A stretch of DNA of 64,000 nt, taken from positions 65,273-129,272 of the forward strand of contig JAKRSH010000029.1 of NCBI GenBank assembly GCA_022402465.1, read 5' to 3'. A model generated the notes under the pieces. The model was not told where the DNA came from. It ran no database searches and saw nothing but the letters and a program-made list of their open reading frames with translations. Shown piece by piece: positions 25,335 to 35,018 of the stretch. Numbering within the stretch: position 1 is the stretch's first letter; every line of letters begins with the position of its first letter. The position numbers and the translations under genes are program-made. The stretch comes from Leptospiraceae bacterium. GTDB lineage: Bacteria > Spirochaetota > Leptospiria > Leptospirales > Leptospiraceae.

Positions 25335-28052
25335 TTAAACTACAAAATAAACTTGTAAAAGTTGGCTTCTATGTTTGATTCTTGAACCACTTCTAACTTT
25401 TTGTAATTCTCTCTCATAATCTTCTTTGGCTCTAAGAATTTCATTTTTTGTTCGATTGATAATTGATTTATTTTCAGCTTTTCCTTCCCATTTGAAAGAA
25501 GCTTCTTGGCGCATTAATTTCTCTTCTAGCTGGCGAATGTGCTTTTGATGAGAAATTTGGATTTTGTATTCTTCCTTTAGAAAGATAGGATTTGTTTCGT
25601 CACCTAATTTTTGTTTGCGAAGGTCAGTTATTTCCAATAATTTGTCTTGGGCTAGATCATTGATACTCTCAAATGATTGTTTAAACTGATCTGATTCCAA
25701 TGCTACTTCATGATTTAAGTTTCTAAGTGAATCCGGGAATTCTTCTATTTTAGTAAATTTTCTATTATTCTTATCATAGCATAAATAATAGATTTCTCTT
25801 CTTTGTAAGGAAAAAATATAATCAACTAAGTAAACAAAGTAAATTTTACCACTATGGGAGTGTTCGCGAATTATTTTGGAACGAAAAGATTCATTATTAT
25901 TCAAAACACGTTGAAAGCATTCATCGATCATGGGATGACCGAAGGCTAAGAATTCCAATGAATCATCACTTAAAGCTAAATCTGAATCGAAGGTTGCTTT
26001 TCTTATTTTCTTACTATCATATTCAATGGAATAAATATTTGAATGTTCTGTATTTGTTTCTTTGTTTAAATTATAAAGTAAATTATTGGGGTAGATGGTT
26101 TCAAATTTTGTTATAAAATCTTCTAAGTGGTTGTTTTTAAACTTTCTTTCTTCAAGTGTATGATCATAATAATCTTTCAAATTAAAATCAATTAATTTAG
26201 GTGTAACAAGACCATTCAATTTATCAAAACCTTTTTTCGCAATTTCTATCCTTAGATCAAGTTCAGTATCCATCTCTTCTTTAGATTTTTGACCTGTAAC
26301 GAACTTCATCAAGGTGGAATTAAAATCTAATTCTTCTTCTATAGTTCCCAAAAGATCGTCTGAGGCTCCTATTGAATTCTCAAATAATTGAATTTTGTTT
26401 GTAAGAACTTCTAAGATTCTTTCTGCAACAGTATCCTTAGATGCGAAGTTAAAAATGTACACATTGTCCTTTTGGCCAAAGCGGTGAATTCTTCCAATAC
26501 GTTGCTCAATTTTTAGAGGACTCCATGGTAAATCATAATTAAATAATATGTTTGCAAATTGTAAATTTCTACCCTCACCACCAGCTTCTGTACAAATCAG
26601 AATCTCTGAATGATTTTTAAATTCAGAAATGGCATCTTCTTTTTGGTCCGCTGAAAGAGAACCATGGAAAGAAACTACTTTGAAATCTTTCAAAACATCT
26701 ACTAAATAATCTTGGGTTGATCGAAACTGAGTGAAGATAATGAACTTTTTCGTTCCTTCTTTTTTCAATTTTATTAATGTTTCTTTAAGCTTAAGAGATT
26801 TGCGATCTTCCTTGATTTGCTTTCCGAGATGAATCAAACGATTTAAAGTAAAAAGTTCTCTTTTCAGATTTTGAAAGTCGTTATAAGTTCCATCTTCTAA
26901 TTCATTGATGAAATCCTCTACGCCTTCTGTATCATCTAGATCCCAGTCTTCTAATTCTGGAGCAAGTTCTTTCATAGCATGAAAGCGAGTCTCCAACATA
27001 AATTTTCTCTTTATTAAGGCTGATTGCAAAGCAACTACGGATGAGTCCAGTAGCTTCTGAAAGACTATCATCACAAAACCAATCGCTCGATTTTTGGTTC
27101 CCATTGCCAAATTGAATTCTCTTCGAACATAATCTGTAGTCTCATCATAGAATTGTCTTTCAATAGGAGACAAATCTATCTTTACAGTTTTTGCAAAACG
27201 TTTGGTAAATCCTCCAACTTCCACCTTCCTTCTTCTAAGAAGCACTTTGGAAATTTTTTCTTTTAAATCAGTTTTACCACCTACGACATAATCTTGGATA
27301 AAAGTATGGTAGGGTCCTAGAATATTCGGATCAATTAAATGTAAGAGATAATAAAGCTCTTCTAATTTTCCACGGAAAGGAGTTGCTGTAAGCAAGAGAA
27401 GGCAATCACATTTCTTAGAGATTTTATCTGCAAAAACATAAGCTCTAGTTATCTTTGAGTAATCGCGACGTAAACGATGAGCTTCATCAAAGATAACGAT
27501 GTCCCATTTAGTTTTTAAGATTTCATCTGAGTACTTAGGATTTTTTATAAAATCTATAGAAGTGATTACTTTATTAAATTTCTTCCAATGTTGTTCAGAA
27601 TCATCTCGAAAATTTTTCTTTTTAATAATATGAAATTCTTCATTAAATTTATTTTTAAGTTCTTGCTGCCATTGAACTAGAAGAGGAGAAGGTGCGACTA
27701 TGAGAACTTTTTTATAACCACGACGAAAGAGAAGTTCTTTCATAACTAAAGAAGCTTCAATCGTCTTACCAAGTCCAACTTCATCCGCAAGGATAAATCT
27801 TGGCTTTAAAGAATTAACAACAATGTAAGTAGATTCAATTTGATGAGGTAATAAACGAGTTCTAGAGTTGGATAAGGCAGAAAGTTTATCGTATGCATGC
27901 GTTAACTTAAGTTCATATCCTAGTAATGCAAGATCCATAGCATGGGAAGTTGATTCATACTCAGGCAAAGAAAGTTTACCTTGGTTGGAATTCTGAATGC
28001 TATTTGATTTTTGCTCTGTAAAATCGAAAGAAAGTTGGGTTGCTAAACTCAT
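25335..28052 (-). CDS. SNF2/RapA-family DEAH helicase-like ATPase
   Basis: A 905-aa Swi2/Snf2-type ATPase. Motifs: [10 protein letters not shown]-like region (68-76), Walker A DEVGLGKT (90-97), DEAH (189-192), [10 protein letters not shown] motif III, and in the second RecA lobe [23 protein letters not shown] and IGRIHRFGQ. The C-terminal 350 residues are specific, with a charged, helical end. RapA recycles RNA polymerase; others remodel DNA-protein complexes. No methylase, nuclease or DISARM-type partner adjoins, so a defence role is not supported. Apparently a single-gene unit. Confidence 0.88.
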   Translation of the reverse strand: MSLATQLSFDFTEQKSNSIQNSNQGKLSLPEYESTSHAMDLALLGYELKLTHAYDKLSALSNSRTRLLPHQIESTYIVVNSLKPRFILADEVGLGKTIEASLVMKELLFRRGYKKVLIVAPSPLLVQWQQELKNKFNEEFHIIKKKNFRDDSEQHWKKFNKVITSIDFIKNPKYSDEILKTKWDIVIFDEAHRLRRDYSKITRAYVFADKISKKCDCLLLLTATPFRGKLEELYYLLHLIDPNILGPYHTFIQDYVVGGKTDLKEKISKVLLRRRKVEVGGFTKRFAKTVKIDLSPIERQFYDETTDYVRREFNLAMGTKNRAIGFVMIVFQKLLDSSVVALQSALIKRKFMLETRFHAMKELAPELEDWDLDDTEGVEDFINELEDGTYNDFQNLKRELFTLNRLIHLGKQIKEDRKSLKLKETLIKLKKEGTKKFIIFTQFRSTQDYLVDVLKDFKVVSFHGSLSADQKEDAISEFKNHSEILICTEAGGEGRNLQFANILFNYDLPWSPLKIEQRIGRIHRFGQKDNVYIFNFASKDTVAERILEVLTNKIQLFENSIGASDDLLGTIEEELDFNSTLMKFVTGQKSKEEMDTELDLRIEIAKKGFDKLNGLVTPKLIDFNLKDYYDHTLEERKFKNNHLEDFITKFETIYPNNLLYNLNKETNTEHSNIYSIEYDSKKIRKATFDSDLALSDDSLEFLAFGHPMIDECFQRVLNNNESFRSKIIREHSHSGKIYFVYLVDYIFSLQRREIYYLCYDKNNRKFTKIEEFPDSLRNLNHEVALESDQFKQSFESINDLAQDKLLEITDLRKQKLGDETNPIFLKEEYKIQISHQKHIRQLEEKLMRQEASFKWEGKAENKSIINRTKNEILRAKEDYERELQKVRSGSRIKHRSQLLQVYFVV

Positions 28053-28134
28053 AGAATTTTAAAATTATGTCTCATTAAATTCTACTAGGGATTCTCTTCA
28101 ACAAATATTTTAAAACTGGAAGCAGTTCAGATAT

Positions 28135-28842
28135 TTAAACGGATTTTTTATTTCCCCAAAGAATTTTGTGCATTTGAAGAGAGAGTCTAGCCTTTGGTAC
28201 AGGTTTTGCTTTGATCCACTCAGCGAGTTCAGTTAATTCCACCTCTCCATGAACAGGAGAATATAATATATTTGTGTTAGGCTTAAATTTATGTACAATA
28301 TGAACGCTTTGATCAAAATCAAGTTTATCTCGTATAACAAATTTTAACTCATCTTGAGAATTGTTCCTAGACCTTAAGACTTCTAAATTATCCAAATTCA
28401 TTCTCTCTTCCATTCCTGATCCAGGAAGTTTATAATCAAGAGTGAATACCATATTTTGTAAGTCTCTAATTGATTCAGCTCCATTGGTTTCTATTCTTGG
28501 GAAAGGATGATTTTGATTTAGACATATTGAAGCATAATCATCACAAAGTTGTATTGTTAAGTGACGATTTTCACCTTCAAGAGGCTCCCCGCCTGTAATT
28601 AGAATTTGAGCTCCTGATAATGGCATGATATTTTTTATTTCATCTATAATTTCGTATTTTGAAAGTTGTTTACCTGCCTTGGGTGATAGTGCATACCCTG
28701 TATCACACCATAGCTTACGTCCATCTTTCGTAATTCCACAGCGTAGGGAACATCCAGCTATTCTTACGAAGATGGTTGGAACACCTGTAGTAATTCCTTC
28801 TCCAGATAAGGAGTAATATATTTCATGAACTAGAGCCGGCAC
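28135..28842 (-). CDS. queE: 7-carboxy-7-deazaguanine synthase (variant cysteine motif)
   Basis: Radical SAM enzyme converting CPH4 to 7-carboxy-7-deazaguanine in the queuosine/preQ0 pathway. Identified by EIYYSLSGEGITTGVPTIFVR, ITGGEPLEGENR and LETNGAES-like RIETNGAES, with the C-terminal SPVHGEVELTELAEWI. The cluster-binding segment reads CSLRCGITKDGRKLWCDT: Cys-X3-Cys-X10-Cys rather than the usual CX3CX2C. The start is a GTG with GGA 5 nt upstream. No queC, queD or queF is in the window. Monocistronic. Confidence 0.88.
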   Translation of the reverse strand: MPALVHEIYYSLSGEGITTGVPTIFVRIAGCSLRCGITKDGRKLWCDTGYALSPKAGKQLSKYEIIDEIKNIMPLSGAQILITGGEPLEGENRHLTIQLCDDYASICLNQNHPFPRIETNGAESIRDLQNMVFTLDYKLPGSGMEERMNLDNLEVLRSRNNSQDELKFVIRDKLDFDQSVHIVHKFKPNTNILYSPVHGEVELTELAEWIKAKPVPKARLSLQMHKILWGNKKSV

Positions 28843-28997
28843 TCTGTCCAGACTTAGATAAAATTCGCAGTGGTAAACAGATTTTCCAAAATATAGTATT
28901 GATTTATTGGATCCTTCATAATATAACTGGTATTTTTTTTTCTAAATGTTTATTTTAATCTTGAAAATATCTCTGCTAACTTGTTATTCTTAGCTAA

Positions 28998-30635
28998 ATG
29001 CAGATTGAATCCAAATTTGAATATCCAATCTCTGTTTTAGGTCGTTCCGATGAAAACCATCTCTTAGTTCGACTTAAGACTCCTCCTGTTGTACAGGGAA
29101 CTCGCCAACCCTTAGTTGTAGGTTTAGCTATAGACAAAAGCTGGTCCATGAAAGGCGACAAGATGGATGCTGTATTGGAAGCAGCCTCTTCTCTAGTCAA
29201 TTGGCTCACTCGATTGGACTATGTAGCCGTAGTAGCTTATTCTAATGATATTCAAATTGTCCAAGCTCTCACAAATCTCACTGAAAAAGTATCCATTTCT
29301 GACAAAATTCGTAATATTCAAGTAGCTACCTCTACCAATTTAAGTGGAGGTTGGTTGCAAACTTTGCGTGCCATTGAATCCAAAACAATAGAGGGTGCCT
29401 TTCGTAGAGTTATACTTCTAACTGACGGAAATCCAACCTTGGGAGTTAAAGATCCAGAGCAATTAGTACAAATTGCTAAAGACCATGCTCTTAGAGGGAT
29501 CTCCACAACTACAATTGGAGTTGGGGATGATTTCAATGAGTATATGCTAAAATCCATAGCAGAAGCGGGCGGTGGCAATTTTTATTTCATAGATAATCCA
29601 GAGCAAGCATCTGATATTTTCTTTCAAGAATTTGGTGACATAGGTGCCTTGTACGCTCAGGCATTAGAACTTAAAGTTCAATTTCCTACTGAATTGAAAT
29701 TTAAATCTGTTTTAAACAATTTCGCTTATGATCTCTCTGAAGATATTTCTGAACTTCGTGGTGATGTTGGTGGAATTTCAAAGCAAACTGTCACAATACA
29801 AGCTGGTGATATTCGTTCAGATGATATCAAGAATATCATTCTTTCCTTTGAGAACACAGTTAAGCATTCCAAAAATGCCAAAATAGATTTAGAAGTTAGT
29901 TATTACAATTTATTAGATGGAATGAAAATTAATAAAGTCTCATCTAACACTGAATTGAGTGTGAATTCAACGGGTTCTAAACAAGATCCGGATGTTTTAG
30001 TAGAAATTCTTGTTGTTGAAACTGCTAATCTAATTCTAAAAGCATCTGATTTATTAAGATCAAATAACAATTCTGAAGCCAAAACCTTAGTTCAGCAACA
30101 AATGAATAAACTTTCCCAGAATAAACATTATTCACCTAACACTTTAGGTGGCTTGTTAAACCGTCTTGAAGTTTTGGAGACAAAGATTCAAGAAAATACT
30201 TCTAACGTAAGTAAGCTATTTATGGCAACAGGAACGAACCTTTCGAATCGTGGTTCTGAAGTATTGGATATGAAGGATGTAAATTTTCATGATGATATTT
30301 ATGTATATGAAACCAAAGGGGATATAGATTTATATAAATGCCCTGAAATTAAAACTCATATGCAAGAGAAAATGAAATCGGGCTATCGATTTGTTATTAT
30401 GGATCTAAAAGATACCTCTCATATTGACTCTTCTGCTATCGGAACTTTAATCCAGATTGTGGGCTGGTTGAGAAGGCGAGGAGGCGAATTGATTGTCTGC
30501 GGTCTTAAAGACTCTGTGAAAAAAGTTTTTGAAATTACAAAACTCTATAACCATATTCGAGTTTCTGAATCACTTTCTGATTCAAAAGAGTTGATTCAAA
30601 GGATATTGGTTGTTCGCGAAGGCGATAAGAACTAA
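28998..30635 (+). CDS. VWA-STAS fusion protein
   Basis: A 545-aa cytoplasmic protein with two recognisable domains. The N-terminal von Willebrand A domain (about 38-215) has a complete MIDAS: Asp46-Lys-Ser-Trp-Ser50, the Thr in ATSTNLSGG, and LLTDGNP. A middle beta-rich region (about 220-320) and helical segment (about 330-400) follow. The C-terminal STAS domain (about 435-540) has MDLKDTSHIDSSAIGTLIQI with Ser478/Ser479 at the phosphorylation position of SpoIIAA-type anti-sigma antagonists. This suggests a partner-switching component with an extra adhesion-type protein-binding module. Transcribed alone. Confidence 0.87.
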   Translation: MQIESKFEYPISVLGRSDENHLLVRLKTPPVVQGTRQPLVVGLAIDKSWSMKGDKMDAVLEAASSLVNWLTRLDYVAVVAYSNDIQIVQALTNLTEKVSISDKIRNIQVATSTNLSGGWLQTLRAIESKTIEGAFRRVILLTDGNPTLGVKDPEQLVQIAKDHALRGISTTTIGVGDDFNEYMLKSIAEAGGGNFYFIDNPEQASDIFFQEFGDIGALYAQALELKVQFPTELKFKSVLNNFAYDLSEDISELRGDVGGISKQTVTIQAGDIRSDDIKNIILSFENTVKHSKNAKIDLEVSYYNLLDGMKINKVSSNTELSVNSTGSKQDPDVLVEILVVETANLILKASDLLRSNNNSEAKTLVQQQMNKLSQNKHYSPNTLGGLLNRLEVLETKIQENTSNVSKLFMATGTNLSNRGSEVLDMKDVNFHDDIYVYETKGDIDLYKCPEIKTHMQEKMKSGYRFVIMDLKDTSHIDSSAIGTLIQIVGWLRRRGGELIVCGLKDSVKKVFEITKLYNHIRVSESLSDSKELIQRILVVREGDKN

Positions 30636-30642
30636 ATTTGAA

Positions 30643-30870
30643 TTAATCCTTAATCCAATCTTCGGCTTCTAAGAATGCATCTTTCACTTGATCATAGAGT
30701 TCAGGGCCAATCGCAATACCCTTTTGGGTCGGTTTGAGTTCTCCGTCTTTGTCTGTATACCAAACTCTAAGATTTAAGTAGGTTGCACCCTTGTATTCTG
30801 TAACTTCTACTCGAATGACCTCTCCTCTTGCACCTTTATCTATATCTCGAATAACACCTGTTCTTTTCAT
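30643..30870 (-). CDS. PC4/p15-family transcriptional coactivator-like protein
   Basis: A 75-aa protein with the PC4 (p15) single-stranded nucleic-acid-binding fold: [20 protein letters not shown], then [22 protein letters not shown] with the C-terminal dimerising helix. Eukaryotic PC4 is a transcription coactivator; bacterial homologues bind ssDNA/RNA and their role is largely unknown. Convergent with the VWA-STAS gene, 7 nt from its stop. Confidence 0.88.
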   Translation of the reverse strand: MKRTGVIRDIDKGARGEVIRVEVTEYKGATYLNLRVWYTDKDGELKPTQKGIAIGPELYDQVKDAFLEAEDWIKD

Positions 30871-30936
30871 GGTTCCTTCCTTTCATACCTTAGATTAGAA
30901 AATTCTATTGTCTAAGCTAAAACTATCAATCTTCTT

Positions 30937-31869
30937 TTAATAGGTTTCAACAAAAAGTTGATCTGAGGATTCATATTTTTTCTTAAAATCTTCATATGTT
31001 AAATCAGTATTTATTGCCTTCATGATTTCTTCTATGACAGCTCTCTCCATTCCCTTAGGGCCACCACAGATATAGAATTTACTTTGCTTTTGAAGGGAGG
31101 TTTTAATTTCTTGAGCAATTTCTTTGACCCTATGAGAGATGTACATTTTCCCACCATCAAAGGAATTCTTCTGCTCTCTACTAACAGCCTCTATGAATTT
31201 GAATTGGGGAAATTCTTTCTCAAGGCTCAGGAAATAATCACGTAAAACAATTTCATCCGAATAAGGTGCACCATAGATTAGAGTTATTGTTCCAGAAAAA
31301 GGAAAATGCTTATGTTTCAAAAGTTCCTCACTCATTCCAAAAAAAGGTGCTATGCCAGTTCCTGTTGCAAGAAAGTAAATATCACCATCGAATTCAGCTT
31401 TAGGAAGAAGAAACTTTTTACCAGAAGGGCCCGTTAAAGTAACCTTATCCCCTGTTTTTAGATCACAGAGATAATTGGAGCATACGCCTTTGTATAAGAT
31501 ATTTCCTTCTTCGTCATAAACATTGTCTCTTTTGATAATGAATTCTAGGGTATTTTTAGTCATCCCAAACGAGTAGGTAGGGGAGGAAATGGAATAGAGA
31601 CGAACAGTGTAACCTGTATCCGGAGAACCTTTTTCCACTTTCTTAGGATCATCACCAGGGGGGATCACACCAGCAGATTGACCGATTAAATACGGGTATT
31701 GTTCATGGGGAACTGAAAGTACAATTCTATGCACATCGGCTTCTCCCTCTTTTTTTGGGCGCTTTGCTTTGTCAGCTGTTGGCGTAAGTCTTTCATTTTT
31801 GAGAACTGTAGCGATAAACGGGTTCGCCTTTTTAAAAAGATTGATCTGTGGTTCAAGTTGTAGGCTCAT
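30937..31869 (-). CDS. Ferredoxin-NADP+ reductase, plant-type
   Basis: FAD-containing ferredoxin (flavodoxin)-NADP(H) reductase (310 aa). FAD site: [15 protein letters not shown] site: [12 protein letters not shown] and [14 protein letters not shown]; the C-terminus ends FVETY with the stacking tyrosine. The internal [14 protein letters not shown] segment and length fit the plastidic class known from Leptospira (LepFNR), unlike the shorter bacterial FPR type. The ATG at 31869 is used; a TTG codon precedes it. It supplies reduced ferredoxin for haem breakdown or biosynthesis in related species, an established idea for LepFNR. Confidence 0.93.
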   Translation of the reverse strand: MSLQLEPQINLFKKANPFIATVLKNERLTPTADKAKRPKKEGEADVHRIVLSVPHEQYPYLIGQSAGVIPPGDDPKKVEKGSPDTGYTVRLYSISSPTYSFGMTKNTLEFIIKRDNVYDEEGNILYKGVCSNYLCDLKTGDKVTLTGPSGKKFLLPKAEFDGDIYFLATGTGIAPFFGMSEELLKHKHFPFSGTITLIYGAPYSDEIVLRDYFLSLEKEFPQFKFIEAVSREQKNSFDGGKMYISHRVKEIAQEIKTSLQKQSKFYICGGPKGMERAVIEEIMKAINTDLTYEDFKKKYESSDQLFVETY

Positions 31870-32053
31870 CAAGGCAAAATTCCAATAACAGATCAGGATG
31901 TCAAGTCAGTATTATCGATCATTTGTTCGAAATAAAAATTTTCCAGAAACTTGCTATTATTATGTCTCTTTACTTGACCATTTTTGACCTAGTTTTAGTT
32001 TATAGTTTATCCTAGCTCTGCTCGATACTCGAAGAAGTAGGAGATTTCCTTTT

Positions 32054-32266
32054 ATGTCTAAGAAAAACGAAATACAACGAAAAATAACAAGCTTTTGCAA
32101 GAAATTAGAAAGCGAATTAGCACAAGAAAAGATCTTAGACCAAATGGAATTGTTGGGAAAGACATGGAATGTTGTAGAACTTTCTGGTGAAAAACTTTCA
32201 AGAGGCATCATAAATTCCGCTAATTCTTTCCTTCCAGAAATGGAAGACCAAAGATTATTCTATTGA
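32054..32266 (+). CDS. Small conserved-looking protein of unknown function
   Basis: A 70-aa soluble protein preceded by a TAGGAG Shine-Dalgarno 10 nt before the ATG, which supports translation. The sequence is helical and charged in the first half (ITSFCKKLESELAQEKILDQ) with a hydrophobic middle. No motif is recognised. A 47-nt gap separates it from the SGNH lipoprotein gene, so the two may be co-transcribed. Confidence 0.55.
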   Translation: MSKKNEIQRKITSFCKKLESELAQEKILDQMELLGKTWNVVELSGEKLSRGIINSANSFLPEMEDQRLFY

Positions 32267-32313
32267 ATAAATAAAACCTTGATTTTCTAAGATTCAATTT
32301 TAAGCTTCAAGGA

Positions 32314-33171
32314 ATGAAGCTAAGTCGAAAAGTTCCTTCCTTAATTATACTAGTTTTAACAATTTTCTTATTTTCCAATTGCGATACATCCAAGAAGAGG
32401 GATGACAATTTTGCTGATAATCTTCTCTGCTACTCACTGGGAAGCTGTGGCAATTCGAATGGGACAAGATTTGGAATGCTGGGAGATAGTTGGACAGATT
32501 TACTATTCGGTGCTCCCGCAATTCAGACATTGAGATATCATTTAGAAGATTCGTACCAGTACAAAATTACGGGTGCTACTTTAGGCGGACAGGAGATGAC
32601 TCGAGTTCTGTCGGGTGGTTTGCATCTTCAAGTAATAGACCAAGCCGGTGCTGATATCAAATATATGCTAGTGTCTTTAGGCGGCAATGATCTGCAATTT
32701 AATCCAGCATCCTTTGTTGCTGATCCAGTTGCAGAGAGAGCTAGGCGTTTCGCTTTGATAGAATCAACACTCAAGACTATAGTTTATTCAGGAAATATTC
32801 ACAAACAAAATAGATTTGGTGGTGAACCCTTGAAATGGATTATTCATGGATATGACTATCCAAATCCTTTAAATGAAAACGCACTTTCTTCTACCTCTTG
32901 TAGATCGACGCTTCTTGCGGCTGGGGTCGCAGATGCTCAGATTCAACAATTTACATCTGGGAATCTAGATTTGTACAACAACTTTTTACAAAATCTTACC
33001 TTTCAAATTCCGGATCTTCGTTATATTAACCTCAGAGGCAATCTTGGTGGACCACCTTATTCTGCCGCTGGAAATATGTTTGATTGCATCCATCCAACCA
33101 GCCTTGGTTTCAAAACACTTACAGACAAGTACGTCTTGCAGCTTAAAGTTACTGCAGGAGATGAAAAATGA
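32314..33171 (+). CDS. SGNH/GDSL-hydrolase lipoprotein
   Basis: A 285-aa lipoprotein (LTIFLFSNC lipobox) with a GDSL-type hydrolase domain: block I MLGDSWTDLL with the nucleophile Ser, block III LGGNDLQFN, and block V DCIHPTSLGF with the Asp-His pair. Such enzymes are esterases, lipases or O-acetyl esterases. Its last 4 nt overlap the start of the beta-barrel gene, so the two are co-translated and probably work at the outer membrane. An AAGGA lies very close to the ATG. Confidence 0.87.
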   Translation: MKLSRKVPSLIILVLTIFLFSNCDTSKKRDDNFADNLLCYSLGSCGNSNGTRFGMLGDSWTDLLFGAPAIQTLRYHLEDSYQYKITGATLGGQEMTRVLSGGLHLQVIDQAGADIKYMLVSLGGNDLQFNPASFVADPVAERARRFALIESTLKTIVYSGNIHKQNRFGGEPLKWIIHGYDYPNPLNENALSSTSCRSTLLAAGVADAQIQQFTSGNLDLYNNFLQNLTFQIPDLRYINLRGNLGGPPYSAAGNMFDCIHPTSLGFKTLTDKYVLQLKVTAGDEK

Positions 33172-33959
33172 AAAACTTATATAGTAAATTCACCTTCCTT
33201 ATTGGATTTCTCTTATTCGCAAATGGACTCTTAGCCCAAGATAATTCCTCTAAATTTGTTCACCCGCTTAACATCCAAGCCGTAGGTCTGTATTCCAAAA
33301 TACAGGTTGATGGATCTGCCTGGGAAAGAAGAAACGGGGAAAAATACCAAAATAATAAAACAGCCAGAGTGGAAGGTGAAATAAAGGCCTTTGAAAACCT
33401 GTCTTTTGCCATCAATACAGGATATACAGATTTCACTCAAACTGATTCAGGCTCTTACAAGGGTAGAGATAGAGTAGGATTTGGAGCCAAGACAGCTTGG
33501 GAAGGTGAGAATTGGCAGTTTGGGATGGGTGTTTTTGGTTACAGCAAAGATACTACAATTCCTAAGACAGAATCTTTTAACCCAAACTTTTTACTCGTTC
33601 GACCTTACTTGGGTGGTGGATTTCGATTTCTTGGATTTCAAATTCTTGCCAACGTAGAATTCCAAACAGAAACCAATTCAAAATTCAAAGAAACTTATAA
33701 TGAAGAATTCCGCCGTCACTACAAAGCAGGAGCATCTTTAGCTTATACTTTCTTTGATAAGCTTACCTTATTCTTAGAAGCTGAAACTCGAATCCCCTAC
33801 AACAAAGAAATTGATACCAATATTCGCTATGGAAATGCTTATCCAGGAATTTCTTATAAATCCGACTTGGGAACCTTCGCACTCTCAGCTGGTATCCCTG
33901 TAATCGATGATAGGCTGTTTGACCGACAAGCAAAGCTTAGCTACTTCTACTTTTGGTAG
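33168..33959 (+). CDS. Outer-membrane beta-barrel protein
   Basis: A 263-aa protein with a signal peptide (FLIGFLLFANGLLAQ) and amphipathic beta-strand alternation throughout, for example LSFAINTGYTDF, NWQFGMGVFGY and LGTFALSAGIPV. It ends in an aromatic residue (SYFYFW), as many outer-membrane barrels do. The size fits an 8-12 strand barrel. It shares an ATGA overlap with the SGNH lipoprotein gene. Function is unknown; it may act as anchor or channel for the hydrolase. Confidence 0.8.
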   Translation: MKNLYSKFTFLIGFLLFANGLLAQDNSSKFVHPLNIQAVGLYSKIQVDGSAWERRNGEKYQNNKTARVEGEIKAFENLSFAINTGYTDFTQTDSGSYKGRDRVGFGAKTAWEGENWQFGMGVFGYSKDTTIPKTESFNPNFLLVRPYLGGGFRFLGFQILANVEFQTETNSKFKETYNEEFRRHYKAGASLAYTFFDKLTLFLEAETRIPYNKEIDTNIRYGNAYPGISYKSDLGTFALSAGIPVIDDRLFDRQAKLSYFYFW

Positions 33960-33997
33960 AGGCTATGGCTTGATGAAAGATTAAAAATTTTGTAAAG

Positions 33998-34008
33998 TTT
34001 AGCACCAA
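33998..34008 (+). repeat. Direct repeat TTTAGCACCAA, copy 1
   Basis: The 11-mer TTTAGCACCAA occurs here and again at 34788-34798, each time in the 5' flank of a lipoprotein gene and preceded by a related TTTG...AAA stretch. Copy 1 runs into the left arm of the hairpin at 34005-34027. Confidence 0.45.
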
Positions 34009-34027
34009 TAATATGTAATATTATTGG
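34005..34027. terminator. Inverted repeat after the SGNH/barrel pair
   Basis: CCAATAATAT-GTA-ATATTATTGG, a perfect 10-bp stem, followed 13 nt later by a run of eight T. It could end transcription of the SGNH/barrel pair or act in the 5' flank of the next lipoprotein gene. Confidence 0.4.
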
Positions 34028-34073
34028 CAAGAAACATTCTTTTTTTTATTGGTATTTTTAGTGAGGAAAACTA

Positions 34074-34679
34074 ATGAAAAAATTAATTATTATTACTCTA
34101 ATAATAAACTTTTCACTTATAAGCTGTATAAGTATTAGAAGCGGTGAATACGTAGGAACTCCTAATTCTGATTTTAATTTTTCTAAAAAGCAGAATATCA
34201 AAATTGATTTTACGTATGAATATTTGGTTGATGGAAGCAAAGAACCTATGAATAATCCTACACTAGTTAATACTTGGATAGGATTTGGTGAAGAGACATT
34301 GAAGGAAATTCCTAATGTGAGCGTAACCAAAGAAGATACAATTGCTGATTATATCTTTGAAGTAAAAGTCCAAGAAAAAACTAGCACTCTCTCAACAACA
34401 ATCCTTCCAATTCTTTCCGGCTTGACATTAACAATCCTTCCATCTTATATTTCGGCAGAAAATCATATGGAAACTACCGTTAAGAATAAAAAAGGTCAAA
34501 AATTAGCTACAATCACTAAGAAAGAAAATTATTCTTTAATTGTTCAATTATTTTTGATAGTTACTTTGCCTTTTACTGATTTCGTTGAAGATGCTAATCA
34601 GCAGAAAAAGGATATGTTTAAGGCAACTTACAAAGAAATACAAGATCTAAAAATCCTTACGGCTGCTACAAAAAAATAG
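34074..34679 (+). CDS. Lipoprotein of unknown function
   Basis: A 201-aa lipoprotein (IITLIINFSLISC lipobox). After a polar N-terminal half it has two hydrophobic stretches, STTILPILSGLTLTILPSYI (about 103-122) and LIVQLFLIVTLPFTDFV (about 155-171). These may be membrane hairpins or buried segments. Similar architecture occurs in several spirochaete lipoproteins of unknown function. A GTGAGGA stretch lies before the ATG. First gene of the lipoprotein-rich region. Confidence 0.72.
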   Translation: MKKLIIITLIINFSLISCISIRSGEYVGTPNSDFNFSKKQNIKIDFTYEYLVDGSKEPMNNPTLVNTWIGFGEETLKEIPNVSVTKEDTIADYIFEVKVQEKTSTLSTTILPILSGLTLTILPSYISAENHMETTVKNKKGQKLATITKKENYSLIVQLFLIVTLPFTDFVEDANQQKKDMFKATYKEIQDLKILTAATKK

Positions 34680-34697
34680 TATATCGGAATAAAGTAT

Positions 34698-34739
34698 TAC
34701 ATTGCCCTTTTTTAAATCTGGATTTTACAGGGCAATGTA
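34698..34739. terminator. Long-loop inverted repeat
   Basis: TACATTGCCC at 34698-34707 pairs perfectly with GGGCAATGTA at 34730-34739 around a 22-nt loop, 18 nt after the stop of the 201-aa lipoprotein. Likely its terminator, although the T-run lies in the loop and not after the stem. Confidence 0.45.
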
Positions 34740-34787
34740 GAATAAACAAAAAATTATTAGTACAGAATGTAGGATATTTGCTCAAAA

Positions 34788-34798
34788 TTTAGCACCAA
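34788..34798 (+). repeat. Direct repeat TTTAGCACCAA, copy 2
   Basis: Second copy of the 11-mer, about 220 nt upstream of the first micro-lipoprotein gene. It is not part of a palindrome here. Confidence 0.45.
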
Positions 34799-34961
34799 AA
34801 CTATCTTTAATGGTGGATAAAATTGAATCCGTTTTCTGCAATCCTCTAAAACATACTCTACACTAATCTTGGTTGGATTACAATAACTTCTCTCCTTTCT
34901 AACCTGAATTCAATTTGATTAAAATAAATCATCGGTATAAAAAAATAATTTTATAATAATC

Positions 34962-34989
34962 TTGACGAGAATATTTAATTGTATAAACT
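34962..34989 (+). promoter_or_regulatory. Promoter-like element before micro-lipoprotein genes
   Basis: TTGACG (-35-like) at 34962-34967 and TAAACT at 34984-34989 with 16-nt spacing, 30 nt upstream of the first ATG. This is sigma-70-like by pattern only. Confidence 0.4.
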
Positions 34990-35018
34990 AAGTTTTTAAA
35001 TTACGATCGGAGAATTTC

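Larger units (their letters stand above)
34680..35018. other. Intergenic region, 339 bp
   Basis: No coding potential seen. It contains the inverted repeat 34698-34739, the second TTTAGCACCAA copy (34788-34798) and a promoter-like pair at 34962-34989 leading into the micro-lipoprotein genes. The rest is AT-rich without structure that I can recognise. Confidence 0.6.

Noticed and set aside
25335-28052. SNF2 helicase as a DISARM (DrmD-like) or other defence component
   Set aside because: No methyltransferase, DUF1998 protein, PLD nuclease or other defence gene lies nearby. The neighbours are a symporter and queE, so a housekeeping RapA/SNF2 role is more likely.
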